This document shows positions 63,928 to 64,000 of a stretch of DNA of 64,000 bases, piece after piece (the first letter of the stretch is position 1; each line of letters begins with the position of its first letter). The translations under genes and the position numbers were made by a program. The stretch is from Aliidiomarina indica (GTDB lineage Bacteria > Pseudomonadota > Gammaproteobacteria > Enterobacterales > Alteromonadaceae), in assembly GCF_015354615.1 (NCBI RefSeq), contig NZ_JACAVQ010000007.1, positions 1 to 64,000 on the forward strand, in the 5' to 3' direction. Under the pieces are notes generated by a model. That model had not been told where the DNA came from. It saw only the letters and a list, made by a program, of their open reading frames with translations, and searched no databases.

Positions 63928-64000
63928 ATGAGTTCCGTGAATCTTGCGATAACGAACGGTTTATCCGAGGTTGACCCTGATTGGGTTACAGCCGCAGAAT
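63928..64000 (+). CDS. Possible 5' end of a gene cut by the window
   Basis: From ATG 63928 a frame stays open to the edge (MSSVNLAITNGLSEVDPDWV...), 24 codons. It is divergent from putA, as expected for a regulator or transporter gene there, but I do not recognise the start and see no strong ribosome binding site. It may be chance. Confidence 0.3.
   Translation, partial: MSSVNLAITNGLSEVDPDWVTAAE

Overview
The window is a contiguous stretch of chromosome from a gammaproteobacterium. It most resembles a marine, Idiomarina-like member of the Alteromonadales; this is inference from gene content and order, without a database search. Pointers are the murB-birA pair, the trmB/mutY-yggX and yggS-proC-yggT clusters known from E. 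coli and relatives, a carboxy(nor)spermidine pathway, a P5C/proline/glutamate set suited to growth on peptides, and type IV pilus and type II secretion genes. Coding density is high and base composition looks even. I see no rRNA, prophage, insertion sequence, integron or CRISPR array.

Layout. 1-3 kb: an unassigned hairpin-rich leader, then murB-birA-coaX with overlapping genes. 3-16.3 kb: mostly minus-strand genes, namely the nspC/carboxynorspermidine dehydrogenase operon, a lipoprotein prolyl oligopeptidase, tmcA, an SNF-family Na+ symporter, a DUF4442 protein, plus-strand yjdM and a flavin monooxygenase, and then two translationally coupled minus-strand pairs (two unknown proteins; a PQQ-type sugar dehydrogenase with a 4-TM protein). 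16.5-24.5 kb: fadH-like dienoyl-CoA reductase, glutamate dehydrogenase, an iron-sulfur photolyase with a tiny DUF2256 gene, rsuA, a dGTPase-like HD hydrolase and a GNAT. 24.7-33.7 kb is the least conventional part: LysR and WYL regulators, a TPP-enzyme/FAD-dehydrogenase operon of unknown pathway, and small hydrolases, a VOC protein, a methyltransferase-like membrane protein and a lipoprotein. 33.8-50.2 kb is housekeeping: tRNA-Phe, proBA, yggX, mutY, trmB, hemW, rdgB, nhaP2-like, DUF4426-yggT-proC-yggS, pilT, tsaD, plsY, folB-folK, cca. 50.4-64 kb: a fused GspA-GspB protein, acyl-CoA dehydrogenase, a convergent pair of c-di-GMP enzymes, yaiI, rlmD, a small PLDc_N membrane peptide and putA.

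How the genes fit together: prolyl oligopeptidase, PutA and glutamate dehydrogenase can take proline-containing peptides to 2-oxoglutarate, while ProB, ProA and ProC run the biosynthetic direction. FadH, the acyl-CoA dehydrogenase (with a PsrA-like operator) and possibly the DUF4442 thioesterase-like protein belong to fatty-acid turnover. PilT, GspAB and the two c-di-GMP enzymes relate to surface behaviour and secretion.

I found no convincing new multi-gene system. The best leads are the photolyase-DUF2256 unit, the GspAB fusion, the TPP/FAD operon, the two coupled unknown pairs, the degenerate HD domain in Cca, and the unassigned first 200 bases. Start codons were moved from the longest open frame wherever a ribosome binding site or family length argued for it.
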